From Prorocentrum cordatum (Eukaryota > Sar > Dinophyceae > Prorocentrales > Prorocentraceae), in assembly GCA_963575745.1 (NCBI GenBank), contig CAUYUJ010022418.1, forward strand, positions 1-59,871: 59,871 bases of DNA, read 5' to 3'. Under the pieces are notes generated by a model. It saw nothing but the letters and a program-made list of their open reading frames with translations. It ran no database searches and was not told the origin of the DNA. This document shows, piece after piece, positions 54,500-59,871 of this stretch (positions are counted from its first letter, which is position 1; each line of letters opens with the position of its first letter). The translations under genes and the position numbers were made by a program.

Positions 54500-55985
54500 C
54501 ACCGTTTCGTGGCCCCATAGGGAGCTCCGCCGAAGGCCCCAGTGCTGCCGCCCGCATGCGTCACCCACACACAATTCGGCACACCCCTCACGTTTCGTGG
54601 CCCCATAGGGAGCTCCGCCGAAGGCCCCAGTGCTGCCGCCCGCATGCGTCACCCACACCCAATTCGGCACACCCCTCACACGTTTCGTGGCCCCATAGGG
54701 AGCCCCACCGAAGGCACCAGTGCTGCCGCCGGCATGCGTCACCCACACCCAATTCGGCACACCCCTCACACGTTTCGTGGCCCCATAGGGAGCCCCACCG
54801 AAGGCCCCAATGCTGCCGCCCGCATGCGTCCCGCACGCCCAATTCGGCACTATAGGGAGCCCGACCGAAGGCCACAGTGCTGCCGCCCGCATCCGTCACG
54901 CACACCCAATTCGGCACACCCCTCACACGTTTCGTGGCCCCATAGGGAGCCCCACCGAAGGCCCCAGTGCTGCCGCCCGCATGCGCCCCGCACGCCCAAT
55001 TCGGCACACCCCTCACACGTTTCGTGGCCCCATAGGGAGCCCCGCCGAAGGCCCCATTGCTGCCGCCCGCATGCGTCCCGCACACCCAATTCGGCACACC
55101 CCTCACACGTTTCGTGGCCCCATAGGGAGCTCCGCCGAAGGCACCAGTGCTGCCGCCCGCATGCGTCCCGCACACCCAATTCGGCACACCCCTCACGCGT
55201 TTCGTGGCCCCATAGGAAGCTCCACCGAAGGCCCCAGTGCTGCCGCCCGCATGCGTCCCGCACACCCGATTCGGCACACCCCTCACACGTTTCGTGGCCC
55301 CATAGGGAGCTCCACCGAAGGCCCCAGTGGCGGCGCTCACATGCGCATGCGTCCCGCGCACCCATTTCGGCACATCCCTGACAGGTTTCGTGGCCCCATC
55401 ATCCACCGGAGGCCCCAGTGGCGGCGCTCACATGCGTCACCCACACCCAATTCGGCACACCCCTCACACGTTTCGTGGCCCCATAGGGAGCTCCACCGAA
55501 GGCCCCAGCGGCCGCGCTCACATGCGTCCCCGTCACCCATCCCGGCACGCCCCTCACAACAACAGGTTTCGTGGCCCCATAGGGAGCTGCACCGAAGGCC
55601 CCAGTGGCACCGCCCGCATGCGTCACCACCCGCACCCAATTCGGCACACCCCTCACACGTTTCGTGGCCCAATAGGGAGCTGCACCGAAGGCCCCAGTGG
55701 CGGCGCTCACATGCGTTCCCGCCACACATCCCAGTACACCCCTCACGCGCTTCGTGGCCCCATAGGGAGCTCCACCGAAGGCCCCAGTAGCGGCGCTTAC
55801 ATGCGTCTCCGCCACCCATCACGGCCCCCCCCCCCGCAGCAGCATCATGTTTCGGGGACCCATAGGGAGCTCCACTGGAGGCCCCAGTGGCGGCCCGCAC
55901 ATGCGTTTCCGCCACCCATGTCGGCACGCCCCGCGCGTGTTTCAGATCCCCATAGGGAGCTTCGCCGAATGCCCCAGTGGTACCC
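54500..55985 (+). repeat. 90-bp satellite, array 2 (about 16 units)
   Basis: This is the same family as array 1 but of a different variant: units contain GTGCTGCCGCCCGCATGCGT and CACACCCAATTCGG, with CATAGGG marks at 54604, 54694 and 54784. The later units (from about 55330) change to GGCGGCGCTCACATGCGT and become irregular. Confidence 0.92.
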
Positions 55986-56239
55986 ATCTCGGCACACCCC
56001 TCACACGTTCCGTAGTCCTATGGGCAGTTCCATTGAAGATGAAACCCGCAGCTGCGGTACTGACAACTGCATATGGTTGTGTTCTTCGCCAGGCTATTTT
56101 TTTCCCAACCATCCTGTGGTGTTGGGTCTTCGTTTTGAAGAGACGGTCCCCGCGTCCTCTCCTCTCCTCTCCTCTCCTCCTCTCCTCTCCTCTCCTCTCC
56201 CCCTCCTCCTCCCTCCTCTTCCTCTTCCTTGCGTTTCAC

Positions 56240-56407
56240 CCACCCAGTACAGCGTTTCGTAGCCCCATAGGAGCTCCGCCGAAGGCCCCAGTGCTGCCGC
56301 CCGCATGCGTCCCGCACACCGATTTCGGCACACCCCTTACACGTTTCGTGGCCCCATAGGGAACTCTACCGAAGGCCCCAGTGCTGCCGCCCGCATGCGT
56401 CACCCAC
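56240..56407 (+). repeat. 90-bp satellite resuming after the third spacer, cut by the gap
   Basis: Two units of the array 2 type are visible before the run of N. Confidence 0.9.
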
Positions 56408-56507
56408 NNNNNNNNNNNNNNNNNNNNNNNNNNNNNNNNNNNNNNNNNNNNNNNNNNNNNNNNNNNNNNNNNNNNNNNNNNNNNNNNNNNNNNNNNNNNN
56501 NNNNNNN
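56408..56507. other. Assembly gap (100 N)
   Basis: A run of exactly 100 N, probably a gap of unknown size in the satellite array; the sequence on the other side (a C run, then GGCAAGGTGGGGGG) is not satellite. Confidence 0.99.
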
Positions 56508-57039
56508 CCCCCCCCCCAGGCAAGGTGGGGGGGATTTTAGTGCACCCCAGGGCCCTGGTCGAGCCCCCCCTCGCCAGGTTCTTGCCCTGGGGGCGTATGA
56601 GGAAAGAGGAGGAGGGGAGGAGGAAAGAGGAGGGAGAGGGAGTAGGAGGCGTCCAAGTAATAACAAGAACCCCATCTTAGGATATGGGGAATAATCTTTC
56701 TAGGGGAGTTGTTCAACCGCATGTCGGATTAGTCCCAACCAGCTGTGGCTCATCCCAAGTAGCTGGTACTTCATCCAAGCCAGACGAATATCCAAACTGA
56801 TACAAATTCGAACAAACCATGTAACCTTCCTGTTGTATGATTGTAATTGTGATGCGACGCTCGTACATCCCAGAACCAAATTCGCCGGCCCAACGGGCCA
56901 GAGGCGTGCTAAGATCTCCGGTAACTGCTTTCCAGTATTTCTACTTCGCGCGCGGGAGGCGGACCCTGGGGGTCCCGGGAGGAAAAGTACCCCGGCAAGG
57001 TCGGATCAGAGATGGTTTTCCGTCTGGGCGCCGCTCTCG
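56508..57039 (+). other. No gene recognised
   Basis: Mixed sequence with a purine-rich part at 56598-56650. No motif or repeat family was recognised. Confidence 0.4.
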
Positions 57040-57620
57040 AGACCCTCCAGAGAGCCCCAAGAAGGGTCAAGAGGCCTCCAAGAGGCCCTTAAGATGATAC
57101 AAGAGGGCTCGCAGATGCCACATGATCGCTCCAAGACGCCCAAGATGGCCCCCAGACGCCCCAAGATGCCTCCAGGAGCACTCTCAAGAGGGCCCCGAGA
57201 TGCAAGAATCATTGCTTTTCCTTAGGTTTTGGACAGATTTTGGTGTTTCCACCTTTTCGGCTTCCCGACGCCCCAAGACGGCCCAAGAGGCCCCCAAGAT
57301 CGCCCCAAGACCGCCCCAAGAGGGCCCAAGAGGCCCCCAAGAGGGCCCCAAGACGGCCCAAGAGGGCCCCAAGACCAAGACGGCCCAAGAGGGCCCCTGG
57401 AGCGCCCCAAGAGCGGCCCCAGAGGGGGAGCACGAAACAACACTTCGAGCCCTCGGTCCTGAGAGGCCTCTAGGAAGCCCCAAGAGGCCCCTAAGAGGCC
57501 CCGAGAGGCCCCCAAGAGCCCTCAGGAGGCCCCCAAGACGCCCCCCAAGAGGCCACCAAGAGGCCACCAAGAGGCCTGCGAAGCCTCTTGGAGGCCCCAA
57601 GAGGCCCCCAATAGGCCCCC
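57040..57620 (+). repeat. GGCCCCAAGAGG-type tandem repeat
   Basis: Loose repeats of GGCCCCCAAGAGG and GCCCCAAGACG with a period of about 12-15 bp. Its reverse complement type is at 42360-42780, and a related one at 59650-59770. Confidence 0.75.
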
Positions 57621-57917
57621 ACGGTCCGGCGGAATGAGCGAAGCGATTCAACAATGGGGGAGGGCAAGGGAAGGAACGATGGGACGGAAGGGGGAGAGAC
57701 GGAAGGAGGGGAGGACACGGAGGGAAGAGAGGAGTTTGTTTCCTTCCAGTCGCGCGGACGCGGATGAAATTACTCGCTATGGGCGCCCGCGGGCATGCAG
57801 CTATGGGGCGCGCGCGGGCATGGATGAAGGGGCCGCATGGACGCGTGGAGTCGGAGTGTGGGACGATGGATACGCGGGTGTATGGTGATATATGGTCAAG
57901 GACATCTGGAGGCATGG

Positions 57918-57958
<41 letters not shown>

Positions 57959-58489
57959 AATGTTAATATGTGTATATATCGGAGGTTGGGGGGTGAGATC
58001 GCAGTGGAACGGAGACCCCCAACTGGGAAATCGTTTCGTTTCGTTCGTGTCGTGCGTGCGGGCGAGGCGAAGCTGCGTGGGCGCGCGACAGGAATGAACC
58101 CGCCGTTGCTAGGGCGAAATCAAGACAAATGATTCCCATGGAGCACTAAGCCGGGTAATGCCTAAACGGGGTAACAGACCCACGATGGGATCCAGGTGGA
58201 AAAACTGCAACGACCAGAACAACAAAAATGCACTACATACTCCTGCAACGCAAAAAAACGCACTGCAATTTATTGGCAACTAAAAGGAAAATCTGCAAAC
58301 AAGCCCCACAGACCGGGTAACAGAGAGCCCAAAACAAAAAGTTGCAGTGCAGCAGCCGAAAATGTGCAACGCAGCCAGCATGTGGAAGGTGCTGCATCGA
58401 ACGCGAAAACAACAAAACTGCACTGCAACAAAAGGGCCATTTGATGCCTTGAACCGGCCGTTTCCTGTGAACCCGTCTGCTGTTACCCC
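57621..58489 (+). other. No gene recognised; contains a TA microsatellite
   Basis: A (TA)n run lies at about 57922-57951. GCCGTTGCTAGGGCGAAATCAAGACAAATGATTC at about 58102 is a single unit of the repeat seen at 58555-58765. 58200-58440 has repeated TGCAACG and GCACTGCAA words. Confidence 0.5.
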
Positions 58490-58765
58490 GTCTCCGGCTC
58501 CCTGAGATTCCCCCGCTCCCGCCCGTCCGGCGGTGGCCCGCGGTGTCCCGTGGTGTCCGCCGTTGCTAGGGCGAAGTCAAGACAAATGATTCTCCCCCGC
58601 CCGCCCGTCCAGCGGTGGCTCGCGGTGTCCCGCGGTGTCCCGTGGTGTCCGGTGGTATCCGCCGTTGCTAGGGCGAAGTCGAATCAAATGTTTCTCCCCC
58701 GCCCGCCCGTCCGTCCGTTCGACCGGCGGTGGCTCTCGGTGTCCAGCAGTGTCCCGTGGTGTCAC
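58490..58765 (+). repeat. About 105-bp direct repeat with GGTGTCCCG words
   Basis: Two copies of CCGCCGTTGCTAGGGCGAAG (about 58557, 58660), each followed by CTCCCCCGCCCGCCCGTCC and a GCGGTGGCTCKCGGTGTCC part. Confidence 0.8.
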
Positions 58766-59265
58766 GTTGAGTGAGATCGATAGTGAGATCGATAGTAAGA
58801 GCGATGTGATGCCCCGAGGTGTCCCAGAAAATGAGATCGATAGTGAGATCGATAGTGAGATCGACAGGTGTCCCGTGGTGTCCCGGGGTGTCCCGTTGAG
58901 TGAGATCGATAATGAGATCGATAAGGAGATCGATGTGGTGCCCTGAGGTGTCCCGTGGTGTCCGGAAAAGTGAGATCGACAGGTGTCCCGTGGTGTCTGA
59001 TCGAGTGAGATCGATAATGAGATCGATAGTGAGATCGATGGTGAGATCGATGTGGTGCCCCGAGGTGTCCCGTGTCCCGTTGGGTGAGATCGATAGTGAG
59101 ACCGATAGTGAGATCGAGAGGTGTCCCGCGGTGTCCCATTGTGTCCCAGGGTGGCCCGTGGTGTCCCGTTGAGAGAGATCGATAGTGAGATCGATCATGA
59201 GATCGACACGTGTCCAGTGGTGTCCCATGGTGTCCCGTTGAATGAGATCGATAGTGAGATCAATT
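58766..59265 (+). repeat. 12-bp GAGATCGATAGT tandem repeat alternating with GGTGTCCCG blocks
   Basis: Runs of two to four GAGATCGATAGT-like units alternate with GTGGTGTCCCG-type blocks about eight times, making a higher-order repeat of about 60-110 bp. Confidence 0.85.
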
Positions 59266-59871
59266 GAATCAGATGTTGGTTCCCACCGCTCCCCCTCCCC
59301 CCACAACCTCCTCATCATCCGAGGGTGGTCGTATCGGTATATATGTGTACAGATTCCTGTGTATGTGTATATACGTGGTGCCTGAGGGCATTGAGACATT
59401 GACAGAAATATGTGCGTGGACGTAGAAAGGCGTGGATGCAAGAATGTGTGAATACACACACATACTAAAAGCACCCGCACGCCTACACTCCACTCTGGCA
59501 CATGTGCAACAGACGTTTCATCATAAACACATCCTGGGAGTCCACACAACAATACCTCACGAGTCTTGAAGAAGATCTCGAAACGTGTTCAAAACATGTC
59601 CCCAAAGAACTGAAGGTACGTTTGAAGAAACTACACCCGTAAACCTTTGCGGGGGTATTGGGCCCTCTGGGACTGTCGTGGGTTCTTGGGGCCGTTGTGA
59701 ATGTCTCCTGGGGTCGTCAGGCCCTGTTGGGAGCCCTTTTGGAGCTCCTTGGGGCCCTCCTGGTGTCTTCTCTACGATTTTCGGGCATCTTTAGGTTGTC
59801 TGGAGCCCCGATTTCTGCCATGCAGCATTGCCAACTGGGACGATAGTTGGAGCTTCCAGTAGAGCACAGTC
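59266..59871 (+). other. No gene recognised; GGGGCC/CTCCTGG words near the end
   Basis: 59330-59480 is rich in TATGTGTA and ACACACA words. 59650-59770 has the GGGCCCTCCTGG-type repeat related to 42360-42780. Confidence 0.4.

Noticed and set aside
54542-55790. Long 30-residue-repeat proteins on both strands of the 90-bp satellite.
   Set aside because: Both strands are open simply because the period is a multiple of three and lacks stops; there is no start context, and unit length drifts out of frame.

Overview
The window looks like nuclear DNA of a eukaryotic protist, most likely a dinoflagellate. It has no compact operon-like gene order and no recognisable intact housekeeping gene. It is dominated by transposable elements, satellites, trinucleotide runs and GC-rich broken reading frames. 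The only recognisable proteins are transposon-derived: a LINE remnant at 21360-23102, whose split RNase H arrangement I associate from memory with dinoflagellate retroelements, and a broken tyrosine recombinase at 33793-34690. The organism call is an inference.

Region 1 (1-32870) is a stack of nested copies of what appears to be one non-autonomous transposon superfamily in three subfamilies, called A, B and C here. A copies run from a 5' end T|AACTCGTAGAGCTTCC (H2), through a leader (L) and several units of a satellite of about 178 bp (S), to a 3' end (H1A). H1A has the inverted core GGAAGCTCTACGAGT, then a hairpin CCGGCGGTAA/TTACCGCCGG, and ends CCCAG|T. B copies run from T|ACCTCGTAGAGCTC (H3), through a different body (C), to a matching 3' end (H1B). 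B has its own inverted core GAGCTCTACGAGGT and a hairpin with a compensatory pair change (GGTGA/TCACC). An inverted repeat at the very 5' end but internal at the 3' end, a 3'-terminal hairpin, insertion at a T without a long target duplication, and internal tandem repeats all resemble Helitron2/Helentron elements and their non-autonomous derivatives. Removing inner copies restores the outer copies exactly, so the order of insertion can be read directly, up to three levels deep. A LINE sits in the loop of one 3' hairpin with a 5-bp AACCA duplication.

Region 2 (25408-37260) is GC-rich and contains broken reading frames: a Lys/Glu-rich and Cys-protease-like remnant at 26232-27932, the tyrosine recombinase remnant with downstream direct repeats, and a minisatellite of about 21 bp. 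Long poly-T tracts lie at 25181-25258 and 28003-28089.

Region 3 (37260-52500) has many trinucleotide runs (CTC, GGA, GAT, TCG), a TCTG run, a palindromic MITE family with 8-bp target duplications, a TA-target MITE family, and a fold-back element. Region 4 (52447-56407) holds two arrays of a 90-bp satellite, with a repeated spacer before each array and a third copy at the end of the second, followed by a 100-N assembly gap. Region 5 (56508-59871) has short GC-rich tandem repeats and a 12-bp GATCGA-containing array. I see no rRNA, tRNA, CRISPR array, bacterial promoter or terminator, and no complete transposase or Rep-helicase.
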